The notes beneath the pieces were generated by a model that saw only the letters and a list, made by a program, of their open reading frames with translations, was not told the origin of the DNA and did not search any database. Made by a program: the position numbers and the translations under genes. From contig JABUFA010000004.1 in the NCBI GenBank assembly GCA_013314755.1, positions 83,904 to 147,903 of the forward strand: a stretch of DNA of 64,000 nucleotides, given 5' to 3'. Below are positions 7,761 through 16,340 of the stretch, in pieces. Each line of letters starts with the position of its first letter. Positions within the stretch are counted from its first letter, which is position 1. This DNA comes from Chthonomonadia bacterium. GTDB taxonomy: Bacteria; Armatimonadota; HRBIN16.

Positions 7761-8921
7761 ATGCGTCATCGCCTGCTACTGGTAACCCTGTTCCTGCTAT
7801 GGGCGTCTAAACTGTGCTTTGCAAACTACGAACTGGTAGGAACACTGTATCCCCTGCGCTGGGGACAGCAGGAGGGCAGTGCCGACCTGGTGAACCCGCC
7901 CAACAGGCTGGGACAACCCCTTTGCGTGAAGATGGGCAGCACCTTCGGTTGCCGACTGGTTGAGACTGGTGGAGGGGTGATCGGTTGGAAGGTGAGTTCT
8001 GCGCGGTTGATCAGTCGCACCAGCGGTCAGGTATACTGGTCGGTCACGGACTCTGGAGTGGGCAACCTGATTCCGCCCAGTGCGACCTACTGGTTGCCGA
8101 ACATTCCCTCGTGGGTGGATTATGCGCGGCTAGAGATGTCGTTTGTGATACTGTATTGGGGTCCATGGGGTCCGACGTATTATCTGACGCCGATATACAG
8201 TTCAGAGGAGGTGTTCATCGTGCTGGATGAGCCGAAGGCGCCGATGAACCCGGCATGGGTGAGTGTGCTCAGGAAGAGCTGCGTGTGGGCACGGCAGACG
8301 AACAACCTCTATGACACTGGTCGGGCTATCACCTTCGGGGTGTTTTTTCAAAGACCGGGATTTGCTTATCCGGACGATACTGCTACATATTGGCTTATTC
8401 CACCATCTTATACCGTTTTCAGGCTAAGAGCCCTGCTTGATGCGTGGGAATCGGGAAGTTGGACTTCAGGAAATTGCAACGACGTCTCCTGTTTCACCAT
8501 GCTTGCCTTCAATAGTATTGGTTTAGACTTCTCTGTTAGAAGGCTATCGCAGACCGCGTATGGGAGCTTTATAACAAATCCGCTCTGTAAAATCGGCAGT
8601 GACCCTACGCTGGACCAGACTTACTCATCATGGGAATGGATGTGGCATCAGATATGTGTTCCATCAGGCGACCCAGATCCTCCAAGCAACCAAGCTCGCA
8701 TTTGGGATCCTACGGCTGCGCAGAAAGAAGACCTGAATGGTAACGGCTATCGTAATCCTCCCGCTCACCACCCGGATAATCTTTGGCCCCAGAAGGATTA
8801 CTGGCAAAAGCCTCATACTCAGATACCGGGTGCTTGGTTGGGGCTTGTCAACTTCCCTGTTCCCAGCGAACCGCAGTTGTCGGGTCCGGGGACCTGGAAG
8901 TGCGGTGTTACAACGCAGTGA
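7761..8921 (+). CDS. Secreted protein of unknown function
   Basis: The 386-residue product has a signal peptide (MRHRLLLVTLFLLWASKLCFA) and no membrane segment afterwards. I recognise no family. The sequence is rich in aromatic residues, glycine and proline, with several cysteines (for example NCNDVSCFTM), which suggests an exported disulphide-bonded protein. AAGGAGG sits ten bases upstream of the ATG and excludes an earlier in-frame start. From about 8340 onwards the coding sequence looks more AT-rich than its neighbours, which may reflect recent acquisition or weak codon selection. The next gene starts 19 bases downstream, so both are probably cotranscribed and may act together outside the cell. 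Confidence 0.7.
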   Translation: MRHRLLLVTLFLLWASKLCFANYELVGTLYPLRWGQQEGSADLVNPPNRLGQPLCVKMGSTFGCRLVETGGGVIGWKVSSARLISRTSGQVYWSVTDSGVGNLIPPSATYWLPNIPSWVDYARLEMSFVILYWGPWGPTYYLTPIYSSEEVFIVLDEPKAPMNPAWVSVLRKSCVWARQTNNLYDTGRAITFGVFFQRPGFAYPDDTATYWLIPPSYTVFRLRALLDAWESGSWTSGNCNDVSCFTMLAFNSIGLDFSVRRLSQTAYGSFITNPLCKIGSDPTLDQTYSSWEWMWHQICVPSGDPDPPSNQARIWDPTAAQKEDLNGNGYRNPPAHHPDNLWPQKDYWQKPHTQIPGAWLGLVNFPVPSEPQLSGPGTWKCGVTTQ

Positions 8922-8940
8922 TAGAAGGAGGCTATGAAAG

Positions 8941-10041
8941 ATGATGCGAACAGCGTTAGTGGCATTGACAGTCATCACGATAATCGGAGGCGTTCTTGCA
9001 ATGCGAGCACACTTAGGAGGAAGGGGACAAGATGGTCCGAACCTCCAGACGGACGCCCTCTATCTGGAAGAACTCAGGGCGTCGGTTGCTCTCCAGCCTG
9101 ATGAGGTCCCAGGTTTCAACAAGGCGCGAAACAGCAATGTTGTCCCGCTGGGGGGAAAGATATTCGCACAACGCCTGGCTTCTCCATTTGCGGAACACAG
9201 TCCCCTTCACGCGAAGTTGCAAGGTGTAGAAACCATCTACTTTCTCCAAAGCCTTCGGCGTGACGGCAATGGGCGCGCAGGAAGGGACCCTTCGTTTTTA
9301 GAGGTTACACTCATGATTTACCCAGGACGTGACCTCGCGCATGATGCTGGTATCTTGACCACAGAATCCCAGACGGCGCCGCCAGGCGAGCCTGGCATGC
9401 CAGAAGGTTCTTTCACAGGGTTACCGGTTGGCGAGAAGTCCTGGGCAACAGCTCCTAAATCTGCGGAGTTCTCTCCCGGTGCCAAGGATGCCAACCTGGT
9501 CGTTTGGGACAACTCGATAGTAATCAGGGTCACCATCTCGTATTCTCCGGTAGACCCCCGCGCGCGAACAATGCTGTTCGCCTCTATTGAAGATACGGAC
9601 CTTGAATGGGCGGAGTACGCAGTGCGGCTCTTGCTTGCTCGTACTCACTACTTTCTTTTGTCGAGCGGCAAATCTTTGACTACAGTGCCTGTCATGGTGC
9701 GTGACAATCGATTGGAGGTGAAACAGACACCGGAAGGGGTGTTACTGGTCCCACTGAAAGCAATGGCTCGGGCGTTAGGGGGGCAGGTACAAGAGAACGC
9801 AGGTATTTACTGGCTCAACGCGGGTGGGAAGTGGTGGACGTTGCCACTGGGCAGTCGGACGATTCTTGCGGGGAAACAGCCCGTTCAACAACCACCTTCC
9901 AATCGCATGGGTGCCTACAGGGTGATGGAGCCACCTGAGGGAAGTGTTAACCTGCGGATTCCCGTTCTAACATGGGAGAACGAGATTTGGGTCGACGCCG
10001 AGGCTCTGGGGCGTATAATTGGTTATCCAATCCAGCCGTGA
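8941..10041 (+). CDS. Exported protein with C-terminal copper-amine-oxidase-like (stalk) domain
   Basis: The 366-residue protein has an N-terminal signal or anchor segment (ALVALTVITIIGGVLAM). Its central part (about 30-240) is not recognisable. The C-terminal 110 residues contain VPLKAMARALGGQVQEN and WVDAEALGRIIGY. These resemble the paired strands of the Cu_amine_oxidN1 stalk domain, a wall-associated module in many Gram-positive and thermophilic bacteria that does not itself bind copper. The ATG at 8941 has GGAGG nine bases upstream; an out-of-frame ATG at 8934 is rejected. It forms a two-gene unit with the preceding secreted orphan. Confidence 0.7.
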   Translation: MMRTALVALTVITIIGGVLAMRAHLGGRGQDGPNLQTDALYLEELRASVALQPDEVPGFNKARNSNVVPLGGKIFAQRLASPFAEHSPLHAKLQGVETIYFLQSLRRDGNGRAGRDPSFLEVTLMIYPGRDLAHDAGILTTESQTAPPGEPGMPEGSFTGLPVGEKSWATAPKSAEFSPGAKDANLVVWDNSIVIRVTISYSPVDPRARTMLFASIEDTDLEWAEYAVRLLLARTHYFLLSSGKSLTTVPVMVRDNRLEVKQTPEGVLLVPLKAMARALGGQVQENAGIYWLNAGGKWWTLPLGSRTILAGKQPVQQPPSNRMGAYRVMEPPEGSVNLRIPVLTWENEIWVDAEALGRIIGYPIQP

Positions 10042-10156
10042 GGCGCACGAATGCGTATCGGATAGGGTTTCTTGCGTCCGGTTTTCCCCTATCGTGGCGA
10101 GTTGATTGCCCCTCTGCAGGAGGTGAAACAGGCGCTGGGTATGCCATAACAGGGGG

Positions 10157-12670
10157 TCATCCATCCTGCTCCATATCCCACACACACCGAAAGCCGATGG
10201 TGGAACATCGGTCCAGCCCGGCGTACAGCAGGATGAATTTGGCGTGGGTATCTGCGGGTTGCCTGCCGCCCGGGAAATACCAGATGGACCCCTGCGCCTG
10301 ATACCGACTGCCCCCGCGCAGGATGACAAAGCGGGTGTGTCCGTCGTCGCGCACTCCTTCTGTCCATTCCCACACGGTTCCCCACTGCATCTTATCTCCC
10401 ATCTGCTGGACAGCGTGCTGCCATTCCCACTCGTCGGGCAGGCGACCACCAGCCCATTCCGCGTAGGCGCGTGCATCGCTGATGTCCACATACACCACCG
10501 GCTCGTTCTGCAGGGCAGGTGGGCATCGCCTGCCTCCCCAGTGCTTCAGGAAGTTTGTGGGTTCCGAAGGGGTGTAACCAGTGGCGTCCAGGAACGCCTG
10601 AAACTGCGCGTTGGTCACAGGGGATGGCATCACGCGGAAAGGCTTCAGCTGTCGGGTCACGCGGTGCTCCATCTGTTCATGGAACGGATTGCCGGTCAGG
10701 AAGCGCGCCCATCTGTCGCTCGGCGTGTCCGGGTCGGGGTAGCAACCGCACTCGCGGCGCTGGTGCCTGACGATGAACGTGAAGGTTCCCCCTGCGACCG
10801 GTAATGAGTCCTGCGGAGCGGGCACGGCACGGTGACGGCGCGGCGGGGTGTGCGGTTCCACAACGGACAATGCGTGCACATGTCCATCACGTTCGGGAGG
10901 CTGGCGGTCGGTATGGTGCAGATGTCCCTGGTGTTCCAGCAGGCGGCGCAGTTCTCCCCTGGGTGCGCTGTCGTGCAGTGCCAGCACCGCGCCAAAGCGC
11001 TCCACCGGCAGTTCCACCTGCCATCTGCCCTCACGCCGGACGGGGCGTAACGGCTCACCGCGCCACAGGTCGTACCAGTGCCAGCCTTCTCCACGCAATG
11101 GCGGCGGAATGCTGAGAGCCGTTATGGAGGTGCTACCTTCCTGTCGGTACAGCGTCCAAAGCCAGCGGTGAGGCTCGCGCCAGCAGGACGCCAGCGCACC
11201 GTGTGTCCCTGTGGGGTAGCAGGGTAGCCACTCTGCCCCTGTGAACATGTCCGCGAAGGCACGCCACACCGGAGCCATCCTGCGCAGTGTTACTCGGTCC
11301 TCCCAGCGCCAGGGATTCCACGTGCCGAAAACGTTCTCCCAGACGAGCATTCCGCTGCCGTTCAGCCATGCGGAAGCAAGCTCGTGGGTATGGTCGGTAT
11401 CCCAGCGGCGGATCTGGTGCTGCATGTGGCGAGGCTCTATCCATTTGAGGTGCAGAACGCCGATGTTCTCCCATGCCTGAAGCCACTGTGCCCATGAAGC
11501 ATTGCACTGCTCCATTTCGTGGATGGCGGGATGTCCTTCGGGTTCAAAGGCAACGCCCTTTCGGCGGCGGTCAACGCGCTGGCGAAGCTGGGGCGGCGCT
11601 TCTACCATTGTGTCCAGAAAGATACCGTCCGCTCCAATCTGCGCCACCATCTCGGCAAGCGCGTCGGCGTCGGGTTTACCTTCCCGGCGCGTGCCCACAT
11701 CCCACGGCATGTACGGGATGAACACCCGGACGTTGTGACGGTGGAACTGCTCCACCACCCGGCGTACTCCCGGCAGTCCACCCGGCATATCGCGCCAGAA
11801 GTCAAACTGGTTGCGCTCGTCCGCTCCGATGCGCGGATAGGCATGCCAGAGCACCACCGCATCGTAGCCACCGAACTCCCGCTGGGCATCCGCCAGCAGT
11901 TCATCCACCCGGTAGCGGTTGCGTGTGGCATCCCAGAAGACGCTATCGTAGATGAACAGAAAGCCGCACACGAAACACCGCTGTGTCCACAGCAGGTCGC
12001 GGCGGGTGTACAGCGAGTCGTCAAATCCGAGATGCTTACGTTTGGGCCGGGCGGACATTCGGCGTTTGCGCTCGGAGCTGGAGGGATATTGCAGGCTGAG
12101 GACACGCAGGAGCAGGCTACCCGGTGCTGGGTCTACGGTGGCATCCTGCCCCACAATCGGGCGTGCCCAGGCGCGCGACACATCAAAGGAGGGCACTTTT
12201 GCTTCTAACCGAAAGGCGTGCCAGCGCCCGTCGGCTGGGATGTTTGCTTGCGCGACGGCGGAAGACCATCCAACCCACGCGCCGCCGGCTCCCTGTGCCC
12301 TGTCGCACCAGTCGAAGGCGAGCAGTAAGGGCGCACTGCCCGAAAGTCGCTTCGCTTCGCCTGTTACCAGCACCGTCTCGCCCGGTTGAAGGTCCAACAG
12401 CCACGCCTCTTCGCGCCCCAGTCGCACCCATGCCCGAACGCCGTCATACTGCAGGCGGATATTCCAGTGGCGGGCGTCGTGCAGATGCTCGCGCACCCAG
12501 CGGCGATACTGCTCTGCCTGTTCCAGCCACTGTTCCCACCGTTCGGGGCTTTCGGGAGGGGCGATGTAGTGTGCGTTCATACGCAGGAGGTTCCACGCAG
12601 GCAGGTTTGCCTCCCAGCTGCACCCTTCGCCGGGCGTCCACAGCGATTTATAGCCGAACAGCGTCTGCAC
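10157..12670 (-). CDS. Glycoside-hydrolase-like protein with C-terminal FGE/SUMF1-fold domain
   Basis: This protein of about 837 residues has three parts. The N-terminal third is beta-rich. The centre is a TIM-barrel-like module with FDDSLYTRRDLLWTQR, FIPYMPWDVGTR and GADGIFLDTM, recalling alpha-galactosidase-type hydrolases. The last about 200 residues have the formylglycine-generating-enzyme fold: PVTNAQFQAFLDATGY, ARAYAEWAGGRLPDEWEWQ, WEWTEG, ILRGGSRY and GFRCVWD. The catalytic cysteine pair expected just after RGGS is absent, so it is probably a binding or structural version. The start is uncertain: GTG at 12670 keeps a coherent GC3-rich N-terminus, ATG at 12742 would extend it and ATG at 12580 would shorten it. 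None has a good ribosome site. It is divergent from argD. Confidence 0.75.
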   Translation of the reverse strand: MQTLFGYKSLWTPGEGCSWEANLPAWNLLRMNAHYIAPPESPERWEQWLEQAEQYRRWVREHLHDARHWNIRLQYDGVRAWVRLGREEAWLLDLQPGETVLVTGEAKRLSGSAPLLLAFDWCDRAQGAGGAWVGWSSAVAQANIPADGRWHAFRLEAKVPSFDVSRAWARPIVGQDATVDPAPGSLLLRVLSLQYPSSSERKRRMSARPKRKHLGFDDSLYTRRDLLWTQRCFVCGFLFIYDSVFWDATRNRYRVDELLADAQREFGGYDAVVLWHAYPRIGADERNQFDFWRDMPGGLPGVRRVVEQFHRHNVRVFIPYMPWDVGTRREGKPDADALAEMVAQIGADGIFLDTMVEAPPQLRQRVDRRRKGVAFEPEGHPAIHEMEQCNASWAQWLQAWENIGVLHLKWIEPRHMQHQIRRWDTDHTHELASAWLNGSGMLVWENVFGTWNPWRWEDRVTLRRMAPVWRAFADMFTGAEWLPCYPTGTHGALASCWREPHRWLWTLYRQEGSTSITALSIPPPLRGEGWHWYDLWRGEPLRPVRREGRWQVELPVERFGAVLALHDSAPRGELRRLLEHQGHLHHTDRQPPERDGHVHALSVVEPHTPPRRHRAVPAPQDSLPVAGGTFTFIVRHQRRECGCYPDPDTPSDRWARFLTGNPFHEQMEHRVTRQLKPFRVMPSPVTNAQFQAFLDATGYTPSEPTNFLKHWGGRRCPPALQNEPVVYVDISDARAYAEWAGGRLPDEWEWQHAVQQMGDKMQWGTVWEWTEGVRDDGHTRFVILRGGSRYQAQGSIWYFPGGRQPADTHAKFILLYAGLDRCSTIGFRCVWDMEQDG

Positions 12671-12758
12671 ACTGCCTGATTCGGCGCTGCGGGGTGCGTT
12701 CTCCTTGCCCGAACCGTACGAAATGCGATACCATAATGACATCAGGGGAGGTGAACCA

Positions 12759-13982
12759 ATGGAGAAGACGAGTCTTCTGGAAGAACTGATGCAGATGGAT
12801 GAGCAGTACGTCGTGCCCACCTATGCGCGTCAGCCGGTGGTGTTTGTGAAGGGATGCGGTGCGCGTCTGTGGGATGCCGATGGAAGGGAATATATTGACC
12901 TGCTCGGCGGGATTGCGGTGGATGCGGTTGGGCACTGCCATCCGCGGGTGGTGCGTGCCATCCAGCAGCAGGCGGAGAAGCTTCTGCATGTCAGCAACCT
13001 GTTCTACACCGAACCGCCGTTCCGCTTAGCACAGAAGCTCACTACCGTTGCGGGCATGGACAGGGTGTTTTTCTGCAACAGCGGTGCGGAGGCGAACGAG
13101 TGCGCGCTTAAAATCGCCCGCAAGTGGGGCAAGCGCAGACAGCCGCACTCGGAGGAGATTGTGGCGGTGGAGGGTGCGTTTCACGGCAGGTTGTTCGGCA
13201 CGTTGTCGGTGACGGCGCAGGCGAAGTACCAGAAGCCCTTCGAGCCGCTGGTGCCCGGCGTGCGTATTGTAAAGCGCAACGATATTCAGGGTTTGCAGGA
13301 AGCGATTACTGGCAGAACCTGTGGAGTGATACTGGAGCCGATTCAGGGCGAAAGCGGGGTGCATCCGCTGGATGTTGAGTTCATCCGTGAGGCGCGGAAA
13401 CTGTGCGATGAGCACGGCGCCCTGCTTATCTTTGACGAGGTGCAGACGGGCATGGGGCGCACGGGGACATGGTTCATGTGGCAGGAGATAGGTGTCAAGC
13501 CCGACATTCTGACCACAGCCAAAGCGCTGGGCGGCGGCTTGCCCATCGGTGCGTGCATGGCTTGTGGCGAGGCGGCGGAGGTGCTGGACAGAGGCGACCA
13601 CGGTTCGACCTTCGGTGGTGGACCGGTGGTGACCGCCGCCGCGCTGGCGACGATTGAAGCCATAGAGGAGGAGAATCTGCTGGAAAACGCCCGCGTGATG
13701 GGAAACTACCTGCGTGAGCGCATTGCTGAGTGGCGCAAGAAGTACCCTGTGACGGAGATTCGCGGTGCAGGGCTGATGATAGGGTTTGACATTGAGGTGC
13801 CGGTGGCGCGGCAGGTGGTTCCGGAGGGACTGGCGCAGGGGGTGGTGGTGAACGCAACAGGCGATAACACCATCCGATTACTGCCCCCGCTGAACCTGTC
13901 GCGCGAAGAGGCAGACGAGGGACTGCGCCGGCTGGAAATCGCGCTGGAGCACGCCCTGCAGAAGTACCGGGAGACAGAGTAA
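12759..13982 (+). CDS. argD: Acetylornithine/succinylornithine aminotransferase family protein
   Basis: This is a class III PLP-dependent aminotransferase of 407 residues, normal for ArgD. Visible motifs are VSNLFYTEP, CNSGAEANECALKIARKWG, EPIQGESGVHP, LLIFDEVQTGMGRTG and TTAKALGGGLPIGAC with the PLP lysine, and STFGGGPV. The expected role is transamination of N-acetylglutamate semialdehyde in arginine biosynthesis. Related ornithine or 4-aminobutyrate transaminases share the motifs, so the substrate is inferred. GGGGAGG lies seven bases before the ATG at 12759. Candidate promoter boxes (TTGCCC at 12705, CATAAT at 12732) are poorly spaced. radA follows two bases after the stop codon. Confidence 0.88.
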   Translation: MEKTSLLEELMQMDEQYVVPTYARQPVVFVKGCGARLWDADGREYIDLLGGIAVDAVGHCHPRVVRAIQQQAEKLLHVSNLFYTEPPFRLAQKLTTVAGMDRVFFCNSGAEANECALKIARKWGKRRQPHSEEIVAVEGAFHGRLFGTLSVTAQAKYQKPFEPLVPGVRIVKRNDIQGLQEAITGRTCGVILEPIQGESGVHPLDVEFIREARKLCDEHGALLIFDEVQTGMGRTGTWFMWQEIGVKPDILTTAKALGGGLPIGACMACGEAAEVLDRGDHGSTFGGGPVVTAAALATIEAIEEENLLENARVMGNYLRERIAEWRKKYPVTEIRGAGLMIGFDIEVPVARQVVPEGLAQGVVVNATGDNTIRLLPPLNLSREEADEGLRRLEIALEHALQKYRETE

Positions 13983-13984
13983 AC

Positions 13985-15355
13985 ATGTCCAGAGCCAGCT
14001 CGCGTTTCGTTTGCCAGCAGTGCGGGTATGAATCCCCGAAGTGGCTGGGTCGCTGTCCCGAATGCGGGGAGTGGAACAGCCTGGTGGAGGAGGTTGTTGC
14101 TCCCCAGCCGAAGCGCCAGCCTGCGGCAAAGGTATCCGTGACGGGCGTACAGCCTGTACGGCTCTCGGAGGTGTCTACTGAATCGCTGCCGCGACTGCAT
14201 ACCGGCATGGAGGAGCTGGACCGGGTGCTGGGTGGTGGGATTGTGCCCGGTTCGCTGGTTCTGCTGGGCGGTGACCCGGGCGTGGGCAAGTCCACCCTGC
14301 TTACTCAGGTGGCGGATGTGCTCAGTGTGGAGCATCCGGTGCTGTACGTGTCGGGAGAGGAGAGCGCGCATCAGATTAAACTTCGTGCGAAGCGGCTGGG
14401 CGTGACCGGGCAGAACCTGTACGTGCTGGCGGAGACGAACGTGGAGACCATTCTGGCGCATATCAACGCGCTTCAGCCGGTGCTGGCAGTGGTGGACTCG
14501 GTGCAGACCACGCAGACGAATCTGCTGGAGAGTGCACCGGGCACGGTGGCGCAGGTGAGGGCGTGCGGGGTGGCGCTTCAGCGCGTTGCGAAAGAGCAGA
14601 ACATCGCCATCTTTCTGGTGGGGCACGTGACCAAAGAGGGCGCACTAGCAGGACCGAAGGCGCTGGAGCATCTGGTAGATACCGTGCTGACTTTTGAGGG
14701 TGATCCGCATCTGAACTATCGCATCCTGCGCGCCACCAAGAACCGTTTCGGCAGTACCGACGAGGTGGCGCTGTTCGAGATGCGCGAGCAGGGGCTGGTG
14801 CCGGTACAAAACCCCTCGGAATGGCTGTTGTCCGAACGCGCGTTGCACAGCCCCGGCTCGGTGGTGACCGCCATCATGGAGGGCACGCGCCCCCTGCTGG
14901 TAGAGGTGCAGGCGCTGGTGACCCATTCCTACCTCAGCCAACCTCGTCGCCAGGTGACCGGGCTGGATTACAATCGGGTGAACATGGTACTGGCGGTGCT
15001 GGAGAAGCGAGCGGGCATGCGCCTGAGCGACAAGGACGTGTTCGTGAACGCGGCGGGAGGCATCTTCGTGCGTGAACCTGCGGCGGACCTGGCGGTTGCG
15101 CTGGCGGTGGTCAGCAGTCTCAAGGATAAGCCCCTGCCCGCCGACATGGTGGTGTTCGGGGAGCTGGGTTTAGGTGGCGAGGTGCGTTCGGTGGTGCATA
15201 CCGAACAGCGGGTACGCGAGGCAGGGCGATTGGGCTTTTCGCGGGTGATGCTCGCGCGGCGGGACGCCCGGGCACTGCGGGCACGTGGGGTGGAGATAGC
15301 GCTGGACCCCGCCTATACCATCCGCGACGCGATTGGGGTTGTGACGGAAGGGTAG
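13985..15355 (+). CDS. radA: DNA repair protein RadA
   Basis: This 456-residue RecA-like ATPase matches RadA/Sms over its full length. It has an N-terminal zinc ribbon (C10, C13, C24, C27 in FVCQQCGYES and GRCPECGEWN), Walker A GGDPGVGKST, the RadA signature KNRFGSTDE and a C-terminal Lon-like domain (DVFVNAAGG). RadA promotes branch migration and processing of recombination intermediates. The start codon lies two bases after argD, so the pair is cotranscribed. A hairpin follows the stop codon. Confidence 0.96.
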   Translation: MSRASSRFVCQQCGYESPKWLGRCPECGEWNSLVEEVVAPQPKRQPAAKVSVTGVQPVRLSEVSTESLPRLHTGMEELDRVLGGGIVPGSLVLLGGDPGVGKSTLLTQVADVLSVEHPVLYVSGEESAHQIKLRAKRLGVTGQNLYVLAETNVETILAHINALQPVLAVVDSVQTTQTNLLESAPGTVAQVRACGVALQRVAKEQNIAIFLVGHVTKEGALAGPKALEHLVDTVLTFEGDPHLNYRILRATKNRFGSTDEVALFEMREQGLVPVQNPSEWLLSERALHSPGSVVTAIMEGTRPLLVEVQALVTHSYLSQPRRQVTGLDYNRVNMVLAVLEKRAGMRLSDKDVFVNAAGGIFVREPAADLAVALAVVSSLKDKPLPADMVVFGELGLGGEVRSVVHTEQRVREAGRLGFSRVMLARRDARALRARGVEIALDPAYTIRDAIGVVTEG

Positions 15356-15367
15356 CGTAGAATCTAA

Positions 15368-15390
15368 GGGCACAGGTTTGCCCTGTGCCC
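15368..15390. terminator. Hairpin terminator after radA
   Basis: A 9-bp stem GGGCACAGG/CCTGTGCCC (15368-15376 with 15382-15390) lies between radA and the convergent pseudopilin gene, with no strong T-run. Confidence 0.6.
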
Positions 15391-15411
15391 TCAGCGTTCC
15401 CGATGTCTTAA

Positions 15412-16212
15412 TCAGCGCAGAGAGCGCGGAGTGTCAGTGCACTGTCCCGCGCGCCGCAGGTCGTAGTTGCAGTTGGGGTCTATCACGATGCCCCAGAGTT
15501 CGTACGAGCCACCGTAAGGTCCACCAGCAACCAGCCACTCGTCCCGCTTGCGTCCCTTAATGGGGTCGGTTGGGGTGGTGGGGTTGGGGTTGCGTCGTGC
15601 ACGCACCACCTTAGCGTGTCCATCGGCATAGGCACAGTTGACCATTTCGTTGTGACGCGGCGCTATTGGGCTGTAGAACTGCACGTTCAGCCAACCATCG
15701 TAGAATGCGCTGGTCTCGGCGGGGTACTGCAGCTCCGCCATGCGAATCGGTGCCACAGCGGTGTTGCTGCCCAGGGGCGCGCCCCAGTTGCCATCCTCGA
15801 ACAGCGCGTAGTTGCCGTTGTAGGAGGCGTAGCGGAAGTTACCCGGCGTGGTCAGTGCGCCGCCGGTCAATACCTGTATCATGCCGGGCCAGTCGATCTC
15901 TGTCGGGTTGGAAGCACAGCGCAGAATATCCGCGTTTTTCACGTAGGGCACATGCGCATCGTAGAAGCTGAACCACACGTTGGGCGCGACAAAGTACAGG
16001 TTCATCGCGTAGGTTTCGTCGTAATCCTGCGCGTACATCTGCACCGCCAGCGCGATTTGCTTGGTGTTGCTCAAGCACGAGGTCGCACGTGCCTTCTCGC
16101 GTGCCTGCGCGAACACCGGGAACAGGATGGCAGCCAATATCGCGATTATCGCGATGACAACGAGCAGTTCGATCAGCGTGAACGCTCGTCGGCTGGTGGG
16201 ATGGATTTGCAT
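15412..16212 (-). CDS. Type IV pilin-like (pseudopilin) protein with H-X9-DG-type C-terminus
   Basis: The 266-residue protein starts with a prepilin signal: basic residues, then [20 protein letters not shown], with peptidase cleavage expected before F11 (alanine instead of the usual glycine at -1). The hydrophobic helix continues into [19 protein letters not shown]. The C-terminal part includes [17 protein letters not shown], the H-X9-DG motif of DUF1559-like pseudopilins that are expanded in Armatimonadota and Planctomycetes. It is expected in the inner membrane or on the surface; its function is unknown. AGAGGAGGG precedes the ATG. A consensus promoter (16278-16306) and a 6-bp leader hairpin lie upstream. 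It stands alone, without pilus assembly genes. Confidence 0.9.
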   Translation of the reverse strand: MQIHPTSRRAFTLIELLVVIAIIAILAAILFPVFAQAREKARATSCLSNTKQIALAVQMYAQDYDETYAMNLYFVAPNVWFSFYDAHVPYVKNADILRCASNPTEIDWPGMIQVLTGGALTTPGNFRYASYNGNYALFEDGNWGAPLGSNTAVAPIRMAELQYPAETSAFYDGWLNVQFYSPIAPRHNEMVNCAYADGHAKVVRARRNPNPTTPTDPIKGRKRDEWLVAGGPYGGSYELWGIVIDPNCNYDLRRAGQCTDTPRSLR

Positions 16213-16277
16213 CGAAGACCCTCCTCTTGGATTGTTTTGCCGAGGCTCACTCGGCTCCGTTGTTTCCTCATCACTTT

Positions 16278-16306
16278 ATCATAGAATGATTAAACGTATA
16301 TGTCAA
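16278..16306 (-). promoter_or_regulatory. Strong sigma-70-type promoter of the pseudopilin gene
   Basis: A perfect TTGACA (16306-16301) and TATGAT (16283-16278) with a 17-base spacer on the minus strand. The leader of about 60 bases includes GCCGAG-N5-CTCGGC. Confidence 0.8.
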
Positions 16307-16340
16307 TACTTTGCGTGCACAGGTGTATGAATCTGGTATT

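Noticed and set aside
10157..10800. Active formylglycine-generating enzyme and sulfatase maturation
   Set aside because: The cysteine pair after RGGS is missing and no sulfatase gene lies in the window.
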